From positions 1-56,961 of the forward strand of contig JALOTL010000020.1 of assembly GCA_025457915.1 (NCBI GenBank): a DNA stretch of 56,961 nucleotides, given 5' to 3'. Origin of the DNA: Spirochaetota bacterium (GTDB taxonomy: Bacteria; Spirochaetota; UBA4802; UBA5550). Made by a program: the position numbers and the translations under genes. Of this stretch, positions 27,394 through 35,833 are shown in pieces; the stretch's first letter is position 1; each line of letters opens with the position of its first letter. The notes under the pieces were generated by a model that saw only the letters and a program-made list of their open reading frames with translations, was not told the origin of the DNA and made no database searches.

Positions 27394-28938
27394 TCAGGCA
27401 ATCATGGAATCCGAAAGATTTTTTAATTTGGAAGCCATTTCATTCAGGGATTTCACTGATTGAAAAATATTCACGGATATATCGACGATCTGCTGGGACC
27501 CGGATGACAGGTGGAAGGTCGTTTTATTGAGCTCGCCGGTAGATATCTTCTGTTCGGTCGTTGAATTTTCAATGATCTTGCTGGTTTCATGCACCTTTGA
27601 ATTTATTCCTTTGATCGATTCTATGGTCCTGTCTATGTCCCCCATCAGTCCCCCGACCGCCCCGATCTCCTCCCTTATTTTCAGCACGGAAAGATTGAGA
27701 CGCTCGATGAGTCCCGCGGATTCGTCTATTATCAGGCTGCTCCTGTCAATCAGCTCGTAATTCTGACCGATTATCCTGGCGATTTCCTTGGAATTCTGCG
27801 TGGTGGCGTCTGCCAGCTTCGATATCTCGTCCGCGACCACGGCGAACCCCTTTCCGTATTCACCCGCGCGTGCGGCTTCGATGGCCGCGTTCAGGGACAG
27901 GAGGTTTACCTTGTCCGCGATGTCGTCTATGATCTGGACGAAATTCGACATCTCGACGCTTTTGTTTTTCAGGCTCACGAACTGGTCCTTGGCCTCCAGT
28001 ATGCGTCCGGAGGAGGACTTAGAATAATCGGAAATCTGACCGAGGGTATCGGCTATCTGGGTGGCATTCGACTGGATGCTGTCGTTGACCGACTTCAGCT
28101 TTTCCACGGACTGGGTGTTTGAGCCCAGTTCATTGTAGAGCGATTTGGCGATGTCGTTAAGGGAGTCGGAATTCGCCGAAAGCTCCTCGATCGAGGCCGA
28201 GACCTCCTCCAGCGATGAAGCCTCGTCATGCGAAATATTGCTCAGCGTCTCGGAGATGCCGCCGAGCCCGTCTGTATGGCTCTTCAGCGTGTTGACCGAA
28301 TTGATGACCTCCCTCGCTATAGTTATGAGATTATCGGAGCTCTGACAGGCCTCGTTGTTTTTCAATATGGCGAGCTCGAGGATTTTTTTCGTGGCCTCGG
28401 CCCCGATCGCCGAGCTCAACCCGACCCATAAGTAAACGAGGTAGCGTATTATCAGGTTGCTGGCCGGACCGTCCGGAATGAGTCCCGGCTGGACGATGAA
28501 CAGTGTTGTCTGTGAAATCAGGACAAGGGCCAGGGTATACGCCGAGTTTCTCCAGTTGAAATAAAAGACGCTAAGGGTGAGGGTGATGTAGTTGACCGCG
28601 AAGAGTTCCTTGGCGCCGTGCATGAAGTACTGGAATATCCACAGGCAGATTATGATCCCGGTAATTGTCGTGTAGCTCGAGGATATCCGGCCCCGGAGTC
28701 TTTTTTCAATGAGAAAGGTGGAGGTCAGAACCAGTACATCCAGCATGAATTCGATTCCTATGCTCATGTAAGTCAGGTACTGGGAGCCCTTTCCCGTGAA
28801 TTTTATCGCGACTGTCGCGACATTGGCGAGCAGAAAAATCGAGGAGATGGCGATTATCAGTCGCCGGTTGTTTGCCGACAATACCCTTGAAAAAAGCTCG
28901 TTTTTTTCAATGTTTGATATACCCTCGGTGAATTTCAT
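27394..28938 (-). CDS. Methyl-accepting chemotaxis protein with polytopic N-terminus
   Basis: A 514-residue chemoreceptor. Residues about 28-195 form six hydrophobic helices with little periplasmic sequence, so ligand or energy sensing is probably within the membrane. The cytoplasmic part is a long coiled coil with the hairpin tip [20 protein letters not shown] (contact site for CheA and CheW), followed by [16 protein letters not shown]. There is no HAMP domain between membrane and signalling parts. A GGGGTGGACGGAA precedes the ATG. No che genes are in the window. Confidence 0.88.
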   Translation of the reverse strand: MKFTEGISNIEKNELFSRVLSANNRRLIIAISSIFLLANVATVAIKFTGKGSQYLTYMSIGIEFMLDVLVLTSTFLIEKRLRGRISSSYTTITGIIICLWIFQYFMHGAKELFAVNYITLTLSVFYFNWRNSAYTLALVLISQTTLFIVQPGLIPDGPASNLIIRYLVYLWVGLSSAIGAEATKKILELAILKNNEACQSSDNLITIAREVINSVNTLKSHTDGLGGISETLSNISHDEASSLEEVSASIEELSANSDSLNDIAKSLYNELGSNTQSVEKLKSVNDSIQSNATQIADTLGQISDYSKSSSGRILEAKDQFVSLKNKSVEMSNFVQIIDDIADKVNLLSLNAAIEAARAGEYGKGFAVVADEISKLADATTQNSKEIARIIGQNYELIDRSSLIIDESAGLIERLNLSVLKIREEIGAVGGLMGDIDRTIESIKGINSKVHETSKIIENSTTEQKISTGELNKTTFHLSSGSQQIVDISVNIFQSVKSLNEMASKLKNLSDSMIA

Positions 28939-28996
28939 TTCCGTCCACCCCTTTAATTTTTCTTAAGTCAGGATTACATTTATTTTAATTTTTTTT

Positions 28997-29034
28997 AATA
29001 AAAAAGAGCCACAAAACAGAGGCTCCTTTTTATT
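28997..29034 (-). terminator. Intrinsic terminator for the rubrerythrin gene
   Basis: On the minus strand GAGCC pairs with GGCTC around a 10-base loop, extended by complementary A and T runs, and is followed by a T tract. It lies about 50 bases after the rubrerythrin stop. Confidence 0.75.
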
Positions 29035-29079
29035 AAACATACAAAATTTTCCATGCGGAAATTTTTTCGTCGTAACGCG

Positions 29080-29694
29080 TCATTTTATGGAAATGAACTT
29101 TGCCTTCGGTTCGCCGCAGATGTTGCAGATATTCGGGACGTTTTCCCCGAAGGTGTTTCCGCACCTGGGGCATACCATGTATTCTGCCGGCATTTTTTTC
29201 ATGTCTTTTTTCTTTAACTGGACCAGGGCCTCGGTGTAGGCCGCCAGATGTACCTTCTCCGTGTCCATTGCGAAGTTGAAGCTTTCAACCGGTTCATTGA
29301 TTTTTTCGTCACCGGCGGTCTTGATGAACTCGGGATACATGGTTTTGATTTCATATGATTCGCCCTTGATGGCGTCTTCGAGGTTTTCCTTTGTGGGCTT
29401 GACTTCGAACTTCGGTGTTATTTTGGACATCTTCTGGCCCATTTTTTCCAGCACGGCAGCATGGTTTGCCGCATGGATTGCTTCGGCCTTTGATGCGGCC
29501 CTGAACAACGCGGCTATTTTCCCAAAACCTTCATCATCGGCCTTTTTCGCATAGGCCGCGTATTTTGCGCTGGCGGTAGTTTCGCCGGTTATGGCGGCTT
29601 TAAGATTGATGACGGTTTTTGATTCGCCCTTGCATCCCGCGGCGATCGACAGGGTCATGGCCGCAACTGAAATTATTATCAATATCTGTCTCAT
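29080..29694 (-). CDS. Lipoprotein rubrerythrin
   Basis: A 204-residue exported rubrerythrin. The signal peptide MRQILIIISVAAMTLSIAAG ends at a lipobox Cys. The mature protein is a four-helix diiron domain (TGETTASAKYAAYAKKA, KAEAIHAANHAAVLEKMG, MYPEFIKTA, DTEKVHLAAYTEAL) followed by a rubredoxin-like module, CPRCGNTF with CNICGEP. Rubrerythrins reduce peroxide and are normally cytosolic, so a lipid-anchored version would act in the periplasm. The start at 29694 is firm, with GGGAGG five bases upstream. Confidence 0.88.
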   Translation of the reverse strand: MRQILIIISVAAMTLSIAAGCKGESKTVINLKAAITGETTASAKYAAYAKKADDEGFGKIAALFRAASKAEAIHAANHAAVLEKMGQKMSKITPKFEVKPTKENLEDAIKGESYEIKTMYPEFIKTAGDEKINEPVESFNFAMDTEKVHLAAYTEALVQLKKKDMKKMPAEYMVCPRCGNTFGENVPNICNICGEPKAKFISIK

Positions 29695-29779
29695 GCAAAC
29701 CTCCCGAAAATGTTGCTTAAGTAAAAATATCCCGTGGTGAATGTCAAGGAGTATATTGCGGTCCACCGGTAAGGACGGT

Positions 29780-30352
29780 TTATTTGCCGACGAAAACGCC
29801 ATTGATATACCGGCCCTTTTCAACGGTTCCGTCCGGCCCTGTAAGGATGCCCATTCCGTTTTTATCGTCGTTTTTCCACCCGCCGGTGTACCTGGCACTG
29901 TTGGGCCATGTCATGGTCCCCTGGCCGTTCTTTTTGCCGTTGAGCCAGCTTCCGGTATAGGCCGTGCCGTCCGGTTTTTTCATCGTGCCGCTGCCGTTGA
30001 TGACATCGTCCTTCCAGTCGCCGGTGTAGCTCGCGCCGTCTGCCCAGGTCATGGTTCCGTTTCCGGTCTTTTTATTGTTGACCCACTGCCCTGAATAAAC
30101 AGACCCGTTGGACCACTTCATCGTTCCCTGGCCCTGTTTTATTCCTTCTTTCCAGTCCCCTTCATACCTGTCGCCGTTGGCCCAGTTGAACACACCCCTT
30201 CCGTTCATGGTATTATTGAGCCAGCCGCCCCTGTAGGAGTTTCCGTTCGGCCATGTATAGGTTTTTTCTCCTTCCTCGACCGTGGCGCAGCTGATTATAT
30301 GGAAAACAGCGGACAATATTATGGACGCGACCAATATCCTCGTTTTTAGCAT
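29780..30352 (-). CDS. MORN-repeat lipoprotein (six repeats)
   Basis: A 190-residue lipoprotein. The signal peptide MLKTRILVASIILSAVFHII is followed by the lipobox Cys in IISCATVEEG. The mature protein is six tandem MORN repeats, recognisable by YRGGWLNN, YEGDWKEG, YSGQWVNN, YTGDWKDD, YTGSWLNG and YTGGWKND. MORN repeats form extended beta sheets that bind lipids or proteins. I start at 30352 because AGGAG lies six bases upstream. It is divergent from another MORN lipoprotein at 30503. Confidence 0.85.
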   Translation of the reverse strand: MLKTRILVASIILSAVFHIISCATVEEGEKTYTWPNGNSYRGGWLNNTMNGRGVFNWANGDRYEGDWKEGIKQGQGTMKWSNGSVYSGQWVNNKKTGNGTMTWADGASYTGDWKDDVINGSGTMKKPDGTAYTGSWLNGKKNGQGTMTWPNSARYTGGWKNDDKNGMGILTGPDGTVEKGRYINGVFVGK

Positions 30353-30502
30353 GTCATTCTCCTGTTTCAATTTTTGCATATTATTTAATGATGTTTTTAT
30401 GAATCAGTCAACAAAATATTCTGTTCCCGGAACGTGGAAAATATTTATCCCGGCTGGAAAAAGGCTGTTGACTTTCAGCCTTTTATTATTTTTCTTTTTT
30501 AT

Positions 30503-30973
30503 ATGAGATACTTTTTTCTTTTAGCCGTTGTTTTTATACTGTGCTGCGCCCAGGCACCGGCCGTGAAAAAGGCCCGTTCTGGGAAATGCATTCTGGGAGA
30601 CTGCCTGAAGGTTTACGGGGTCATGGTGTATCCGGACGGGGGCAGGTACGCCGGGAGATGGGAAAACGGGGCCAGGCATTATTTCGGCGAGATGATCTAT
30701 CCGGACGGAAGCAGGTACGTGGGCGAATGGAAGGACGACATGAGGCATGGGTCCAGGGGGTCCATGACATGGCCCGGCGGGGAGAGCTATTTCGGCAGAT
30801 GGAGGGACGACATGAGGAGCACCCGCATGGGCGAATATATTTACAGGAACGGGGACGTCTATATCGGCGGGTGGAAAAACGACAGGATGGATGGATTGGG
30901 CTTCATCATGGACAGGAACAATAAAATTGTGAAGAAGGGCTTCTGGAATGATGGTAAATACTCCGGTGAATGA
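30503..30973 (+). CDS. Second MORN-repeat lipoprotein (four repeats)
   Basis: A 156-residue protein with signal sequence MRYFFLLAVVFILCCAQAP and probable lipidation at one of the paired Cys. Four MORN-type repeats follow (YAGRWENG, YVGEWKDD, YFGRWRDD, YIGGWKND), preceded by a Cys pair (KCILGDC) that could be a disulphide. The start is uncertain because no clear ribosome-binding site exists; an ATG at 30434 would add a non-signal leader. It faces away from the six-repeat paralogue. Confidence 0.7.
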   Translation: MRYFFLLAVVFILCCAQAPAVKKARSGKCILGDCLKVYGVMVYPDGGRYAGRWENGARHYFGEMIYPDGSRYVGEWKDDMRHGSRGSMTWPGGESYFGRWRDDMRSTRMGEYIYRNGDVYIGGWKNDRMDGLGFIMDRNNKIVKKGFWNDGKYSGE

Positions 30974-31143
30974 TCATCCCGTATTCCCGGCATCTGAAAC
31001 CCGGGATTGATTTCCACCGAGATTGTTTTTTCTTGAATTTATTTTCATGCAGGATATCATAAACGCTGAAAAAGGGGCCGGCTTTTCCATGATGGTCTGA
31101 TCCGATAAATAGACAATGTCGGACCCCAGACCGGGAGGTGGAA

Positions 31144-31460
31144 ATGAACGTCGGCCTGAATCCGGTAAAAATCATCTGGATGATGATGTGGGCCGCCATC
31201 GCATCCATACTGCTGTTCTTTTCCATAACTGTATCCGCTATCCTCAGTAAAACCGGCAACCTGGCCTTTACGTTTTCAAAAATCCGGGGGGGATAATGCC
31301 GGGCGTCACCTTCGTCCGTTGCGAAATCCTGAACCGCGCGCGGATAATAAAGGGGCAGTCCTACGTCATCATATCCAACCACCAGTCGCATTTCGACATA
31401 CTGGCTATCGTCGATAAGACGAGAAAGGCAATTATCGAGAATTTCAATCCCTCTTTTTAA
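31144..31460 (+). pseudogene. Broken plsC-type 1-acylglycerol-3-phosphate acyltransferase
   Basis: A frame from ATG 31144 (GGAGG five bases upstream) encodes the membrane N-terminus of a PlsC, starting MNVGLNPVKIIWMMMWAAIA and containing SKTGNLAFTFSKI. It stops at 31294, right after a run of seven G. The sequence continues in another frame (31296-31460) with KGQSYVIISNHQSHFDILAI, the NHX4D catalytic block, then jumps to DKTRKAIIENFNPSF, which looks like the family C-terminus. One extra G would rejoin the first two parts. The central 150 or so residues, including the FPEG-type block, are gone. It is therefore a frameshifted, internally deleted pseudogene. Confidence 0.75.
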
Positions 31461-31635
31461 GATTTTTAAAAAAAATTTCACTCTTTTATAGTCCGCCGGT
31501 GTTGTTTTTTTTAAACACGGCGTAAATTTTACCCTGTTTTATATCCGTTTCACAACAACTGAAAAAATAAATCAGATTCCGGCAACATTTCGGGGCCAGT
31601 CCCGATGTTGAAATATTTTTTATCAGGAGATAAAA

Positions 31636-32991
31636 ATGAGGAGCATAAAAAAATTATTGGCCTGTTTTATCGGCGTTGCGTTATCGTGCATTTTCATGGC
31701 TGGATGCAATCCGTCCGTTACGCCGCCTGCCGGCAGCTTGACCGTCAGCGGGAGATTGAATCCCGGCGCGATTCTGTTGTCTCTGGGATTTAAAATGAAC
31801 GTTTACAGCCAGGACGGGACGCTGGTCGCGGAAGGAGTAGAGCGGGACTCGATGAATAGAATTTCTTTCAATGTATCCGCTCCGGGCACCTACATCTGCA
31901 GGGTGCAATACGACCAGCCCATGCTTTACATGGCAATCCCAAGCATCGGTTTAACCATGCAGTCCTTCGTTATCGATGTTCATGCGGACGGTAAAAGTCA
32001 TTTCAAGGGGGTCGACGCTTACATGGGGGATTTTGGTTTTATTCCTGAGCCGATAGAGCTTGACAAGCCGGCATTTCTTCCTTCTGCCTTGAATCTGTCC
32101 GGGACCTATGCATCCATTTACGGCAGCTCGAACGCATATATCGAAAATACTTACGACACGCAGAACAGGCGGACCCTGAGCAGGATTTATCTCGGGACCG
32201 ATTCAAGCGGGACCCTTTTCTGCACCAGTACCTATGCCTATAATGCCGATGGAATGCTTGCGACTGTGACTACGGACGCGACCGATAATACCAAGGACAC
32301 CCATATCGCTTACGCCTACAGCGGGAAAAAGCCGGTCGAGGTCAGGTATTATTCCGGGCTGGATTCCAGCGGAACGCTCACCAGCATCCTGAACTTCACT
32401 TATAACGCCGACGGAAGGCTGACAAACTGCAAATACTATTTTTCGGCCCTTAACAGCTACACGGAAAATTCGGTAACGTACAACCCGGACGGACGAGTGA
32501 CCGGGATAACCTGCTATCGCGGAACGCTGCCGGGCGGAACAGGCAAGACCGTTTCCAGTATCGATACGGTGTCCTATGATTCAAACGGCTGCATGATAGG
32601 CTATACATCGGACGGCTCGGTTTCAGGCAATGACGTCAGATATGACTTCACGCTGAATTCCTCGCGTCTTCCCGTCAGCATGGATACTTTCATGGGGGAT
32701 CTTCCCGGCGCGATGACGAAGCAGTCAACCGCGAATTATACTTACGGCGGCATTTACGGTCTTATAACCGGCAAACAGGATCCGAATATGAACTACACGT
32801 ACAGCTATGATCCGTCATGGGCGCAGACATCGCTGACTGTAAATTCTTCCATAGACCTCACGGATGCCTTCATTGAATACTCTTACGATGCCGACGGGAA
32901 CCTCTCAACATATAAAAAGTATTCCGGAAAGACCGCGCCCTCCGGTACCCCGGACGCGTCGATGACTTATTCGTGGATTTTCTCAAATTAG
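31636..32991 (+). CDS. Lipoprotein with N-terminal beta domain and YD-like repeats
   Basis: A 451-residue lipoprotein with signal peptide and lipobox FMAGC at about residue 24. Residues about 34-95 form a small domain (GFKMNVYSQDGTLVAEGVER to GTYICRVQYD) that recurs in the 84-residue protein at 44163. The rest has YD-repeat-like units: YNADGML, YNADGRL, YNPDGRV, YDSNGCM, YDADGNL. Such repeats build surface beta shells in Rhs/teneurin-type proteins, but there is no toxin or core domain. AGGAGATAAAA precedes the ATG. The domain call is by pattern only. Confidence 0.7.
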   Translation: MRSIKKLLACFIGVALSCIFMAGCNPSVTPPAGSLTVSGRLNPGAILLSLGFKMNVYSQDGTLVAEGVERDSMNRISFNVSAPGTYICRVQYDQPMLYMAIPSIGLTMQSFVIDVHADGKSHFKGVDAYMGDFGFIPEPIELDKPAFLPSALNLSGTYASIYGSSNAYIENTYDTQNRRTLSRIYLGTDSSGTLFCTSTYAYNADGMLATVTTDATDNTKDTHIAYAYSGKKPVEVRYYSGLDSSGTLTSILNFTYNADGRLTNCKYYFSALNSYTENSVTYNPDGRVTGITCYRGTLPGGTGKTVSSIDTVSYDSNGCMIGYTSDGSVSGNDVRYDFTLNSSRLPVSMDTFMGDLPGAMTKQSTANYTYGGIYGLITGKQDPNMNYTYSYDPSWAQTSLTVNSSIDLTDAFIEYSYDADGNLSTYKKYSGKTAPSGTPDASMTYSWIFSN

Positions 32992-33011
32992 CGGATTTGA
33001 TATCACGCATC

Positions 33012-33046
33012 AAAAGGGCCGCCCGTCATCCGGACGGTCCTTTTTT
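33012..33046. terminator. Bidirectional intrinsic terminator
   Basis: AAAAGGGCCGCCCG (33012-33025) pairs with CGGACGGTCCTTTT (33031-33044) through 14 pairs including two G-U pairs, with a 5-base loop. It is followed by a T run on the plus strand and, after the complementary arm, a T run on the minus strand. It serves the convergent lipoprotein and cbiO genes. Confidence 0.85.
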
Positions 33047-33072
33047 CGTCTTAACCGGCCGGATGATCCTGT

Positions 33073-33888
33073 TTAATCGTCGTGCCTGTGATAGAGATAG
33101 TGTGAATGGACGTGCCTGTGCAGTTTTTTCCCGTGCCTGTGCACGTGCTCATGGACCAGGTTGTTTTTCCTGAGGAGCTCCGTGTCCCTGAGTATGGCGT
33201 CAACGCTGCCGACCTTTTCTATCCCGTGGTTTTCGGACATTACCGCTATCCTGGGCTCCAGGTGCCCTATGAGCTCGAGGTCGTGCGTGGCTATCACTAT
33301 GGTTTTCCCGGCCTCGTGAAGGGAGAGCATGAGGTCGGTCAGGAAGGACTCCGTCCCCAGGTCCAGGCCTCCGGTCGGTTCGTCCAGCAGCAGCACCTCG
33401 GGGTTCATAGTAAGGACGGACCCTATGGCCACCTTCTTTTTTTCGCCGCCGGAGAGCATATGCACCGGCCTGTCCGCGAGGCGTTCGATGCCGAGCATTT
33501 CCATGGCCTCGCTGCACCTTTCCATGGCCTTGCCTGGGGGTATATCGGTCTGCAGGGGGCCGAACATCAGCTCGTCAAGCACGGTCGGGCAGAAGAGCTG
33601 TACGTCGGAGTTCTGGAAGATGATGCCGACCCTGCTCCTGAAGAAACGGTTGAAGTCCCTGTCTCTCAGGGCCTTGCCGGTGATCTCTTTGCCCCTGAAT
33701 CTGATTTTTCCGGATGACGGCATCAGGAGCGCGCACATTATCTGGAGGAGCGTCGACTTGCCGCTCCCGTTCTGACCTATGACGGCGAGCATCTCGCCTT
33801 TCCTGACATCAAGGGAAACGTCGGTAATGGCGGGAATGGTCCCGTGATAGCTGAAGTTTATTTTACTGAGCTCAAATAATTTATCCAT
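33073..33888 (-). CDS. cbiO: ECF nickel/cobalt transporter ATPase CbiO (NikO)
   Basis: A 271-residue ABC ATPase of the energy-coupling factor type. It has Walker A GQNGSGKST, the signature LSGGEKKKVAIG and Walker B VLLLDEPTGGLD. The last 26 residues hold ten His in an alternating pattern (VHRHGKKLHRHVH and so on), a metal-binding tail not needed for ATPase activity. It is last in the operon after cbiM, a small membrane subunit gene and cbiQ. With the hydrogenase and hyp genes nearby and no cobalamin genes, nickel is the more likely cargo, though cobalt cannot be excluded. Confidence 0.92.
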   Translation of the reverse strand: MDKLFELSKINFSYHGTIPAITDVSLDVRKGEMLAVIGQNGSGKSTLLQIMCALLMPSSGKIRFRGKEITGKALRDRDFNRFFRSRVGIIFQNSDVQLFCPTVLDELMFGPLQTDIPPGKAMERCSEAMEMLGIERLADRPVHMLSGGEKKKVAIGSVLTMNPEVLLLDEPTGGLDLGTESFLTDLMLSLHEAGKTIVIATHDLELIGHLEPRIAVMSENHGIEKVGSVDAILRDTELLRKNNLVHEHVHRHGKKLHRHVHSHYLYHRHDD

Positions 33889-33894
33889 TGGACC

Positions 33895-34746
33895 TCATAA
33901 CGCGGATATTATTATTCCGGGGGCCATGACCGCGGCGAAGAGGGCCAGGTCCGCGGCCGTGATCCTGTCCGTAAGGTAAAAACTGACGCTGCCGGAAAAG
34001 CCCCTCGCCACCATGGCCCTGTAGACCTCCTCGTAGGCGGCGGTCGATTTTTTAAATACCAGGAAGGTCCTTCCGGCGATGATGTCCCTTATTTCCGAGC
34101 CCTTAACATTCCCTATCAGCCTGCTTTTCAGGGCGAGATAAAAATCCTCTATCGTTTTCGAAAGGATGAATATGTATTTGTATGAAAGAAGCACGATCAT
34201 TATGAAGGAATCCGGGACCCTGAAGGTCTTCAGCGATTTCATGAGATCGTAAAATGGCGTCGTGAATATTATCAGCAGTGAAACCGATACGGAATTCATC
34301 ACCCGCAGGCACAGCATCGCCACGCCGCTGAGTCCCTCCCTGGTGATCCCTATCTCCGCGGGTATCCTGTATATCCAGAACTGCCTCGCGCCGTCAAGCC
34401 TGGCCAGGTGCAGGACGATCTCGCCGTCCGTTATAATGTTCAGGGAGGAGGGCAGGGCGACGAGAAATCCGAAAAAGAACCCGGCGAATAAAATTTTTTT
34501 ATAGATCCTGAACAGGTCGAGTCTTGAAACTGTTATGAAAATGAACATGATCAGGAACAGGAAAGCCTCGGAGGAGACGTCTTTTTTAATGCTGATGAGC
34601 AAGATGTTGAATATGAAGAATACTAGCTTCAGGCGCGGATTCAGCCTCTGGAACAGTCCGTTTTTTTTTGACGTTTCCCATTGTACGTAATTGGCCCCGA
34701 CTATTTCGGCAAGGGATTTAAGGCTTTTATCGATAAAATTAAACAC
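33895..34746 (-). CDS. cbiQ: ECF transporter transmembrane subunit CbiQ (NikQ)
   Basis: A 283-residue membrane protein that couples CbiO ATPase action to CbiM. It has the CbiQ start (NPRLKLVFFIFNILLISI), five to six helices, and the cytoplasmic helix with the ATPase-contact motif in KSRLIGNVKGSEIRD. The start is GTG 34746, with AAAGGAGG four bases upstream. That site lies in the loop of a perfect 10-bp hairpin, and the GTG lies in the hairpin arm, implying control of translation. It is 6 bases before cbiO. Confidence 0.9.
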   Translation of the reverse strand: MFNFIDKSLKSLAEIVGANYVQWETSKKNGLFQRLNPRLKLVFFIFNILLISIKKDVSSEAFLFLIMFIFITVSRLDLFRIYKKILFAGFFFGFLVALPSSLNIITDGEIVLHLARLDGARQFWIYRIPAEIGITREGLSGVAMLCLRVMNSVSVSLLIIFTTPFYDLMKSLKTFRVPDSFIMIVLLSYKYIFILSKTIEDFYLALKSRLIGNVKGSEIRDIIAGRTFLVFKKSTAAYEEVYRAMVARGFSGSVSFYLTDRITAADLALFAAVMAPGIIISAL

Positions 34747-34776
34747 CGGGCCTCCTTTTAATAAAACCCGGTGTTT
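34741..34776 (-). promoter_or_regulatory. RNA hairpin enclosing the cbiQ ribosome-binding site
   Basis: AAACACCGGG and CCCGGTGTTT form perfect 10-bp arms around a 16-base loop. On the minus-strand RNA, the loop presents AAAGGAGG and the 3' arm contains the GTG start of cbiQ. No T run follows, so it is unlikely to be a terminator. Confidence 0.7.
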
Positions 34777-34800
34777 AATTTAATAGCCGGAGTGTTCGTG

Positions 34801-35136
34801 TCATTCATTTTTTTTAACTAGGAGCCTGGACAAAAGATAGAGCAGGCCGCCGCAGACGATGATCCCGATCGCCCCGGACAGCATGTAGGACAGCGCCTGT
34901 ACCATGAATGTGGATTTTTCATCTCCCAGGTTGTAGTCCGGGATCGGGGCCTTCCAGATTTCCGAGTCCTTTTCCATGCCTGCGGGAACGTATCCTATCA
35001 TCTCCTTTATCTTGTCCTTCGACCATTCGCCCCATGCCTCTCCCGCCTTCATCAATTCAGGGAGTTTGATCCCTATGGGGGATACGACGGCCATGACCAC
35101 CAGTCCGATAAGCAGTTTTTTCTGAAAGCTGTTCAT
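34801..35136 (-). CDS. CbiN/PDGLE-like small subunit of the nickel ECF transporter
   Basis: A 111-residue protein with an N-terminal helix (LLIGLVVMAVVSPIGIKLPE), a periplasmic segment with AWGEWSKDKIKEMIGYVPAG, and a C-terminal helix (GAIGIIVCGGLLYLLSRLL). This layout is that of the PDGLE/CbiN-type subunit needed by CbiM for metal loading, though the literal PDGLE motif is not present. AAGGAGG, located within the last codons of cbiM, is six bases before the ATG, so it is coupled to cbiM. Confidence 0.75.
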   Translation of the reverse strand: MNSFQKKLLIGLVVMAVVSPIGIKLPELMKAGEAWGEWSKDKIKEMIGYVPAGMEKDSEIWKAPIPDYNLGDEKSTFMVQALSYMLSGAIGIIVCGGLLYLLSRLLVKKNE

Positions 35137-35137
35137 G

Positions 35138-35815
35138 TTATTCCTCCTTCATGGCGTGGATGGACGCCGGATCGCTGATCAGGAAAAATTTTAAAATTAC
35201 CGCGGTCACCAGACCCTCGATGATGCCGAAGAGCAGGAGGTGCTCCAGTGCCATCGCCGGGACCGCGACGGACAGCCCGTAGGGGGCGTAAAGGGGCCTG
35301 CCCGCCTCCGATGCTATGAGGGGCTGGATGCCGAATTCTACGGCCGTAAGGAGCGCTGCTACGTTGAGGCCTATATATCCCGCGGCGAACGCAGCGGCGA
35401 TGACCCTTCTGCCTTCCCTGGTTTTTCCTTTTATGAATCTGAACGACCAGTATGAAACGAAAGGTATCACCACGCCCATGTTGAAGCAGTTGGCCCCGAT
35501 CGCGGTTATGCCGCCGTCTCCGAAAATGAGGGCCTGTATGATGAGCGCAACGGACACGGCTATGACCGCGCTCCAGGGGCCGAGAAGTATTGCGATGAGG
35601 CCGGCGCCCACGGCGTGCCCGGTCGTCGCGCCGGGGATCGGCACGTTGAACATCATTATGAGAAAAGAGAAGGCGGAAGCCATCCCCAGGTACGGAATGG
35701 TCTGCGCGGATAAAACCGACCTGATTTTTTTAAGCGCCGCCGCCAGGAAGCCCGCGAACAGCGCGTAAAATGGTATATAGGTCTGAGGACTGAGATAACC
35801 GTCTGGTATGTGCAT
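35138..35815 (-). CDS. cbiM: ECF nickel/cobalt substrate-binding subunit CbiM (NikM)
   Basis: A 225-residue S-component. The N-terminus MHIPDGYLSPQTY has the Met-His pair whose amino terminus and His2 ligate Ni(II) or Co(II) in NikM structures, so this exact start matters. The conserved PGATTGHAVGAGL and FGDGGITAIGANCFNMG loops supply further ligands. It has about seven helices. An AAGGAG lies six bases before the ATG. It is the first transporter gene after the outer-membrane protein gene. Confidence 0.93.
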   Translation of the reverse strand: MHIPDGYLSPQTYIPFYALFAGFLAAALKKIRSVLSAQTIPYLGMASAFSFLIMMFNVPIPGATTGHAVGAGLIAILLGPWSAVIAVSVALIIQALIFGDGGITAIGANCFNMGVVIPFVSYWSFRFIKGKTREGRRVIAAAFAAGYIGLNVAALLTAVEFGIQPLIASEAGRPLYAPYGLSVAVPAMALEHLLLFGIIEGLVTAVILKFFLISDPASIHAMKEE

Positions 35816-35833
35816 GTTGGGTCTCCTTTATGA

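Noticed and set aside
30906-31481. A 191-codon minus-strand frame
   Set aside because: It runs antisense through the MORN gene end and the plsC remnant and shows no family features.
34741-34776. The cbiQ hairpin as an intrinsic terminator
   Set aside because: No T run follows on either strand, and it overlaps the cbiQ start region inside an operon.
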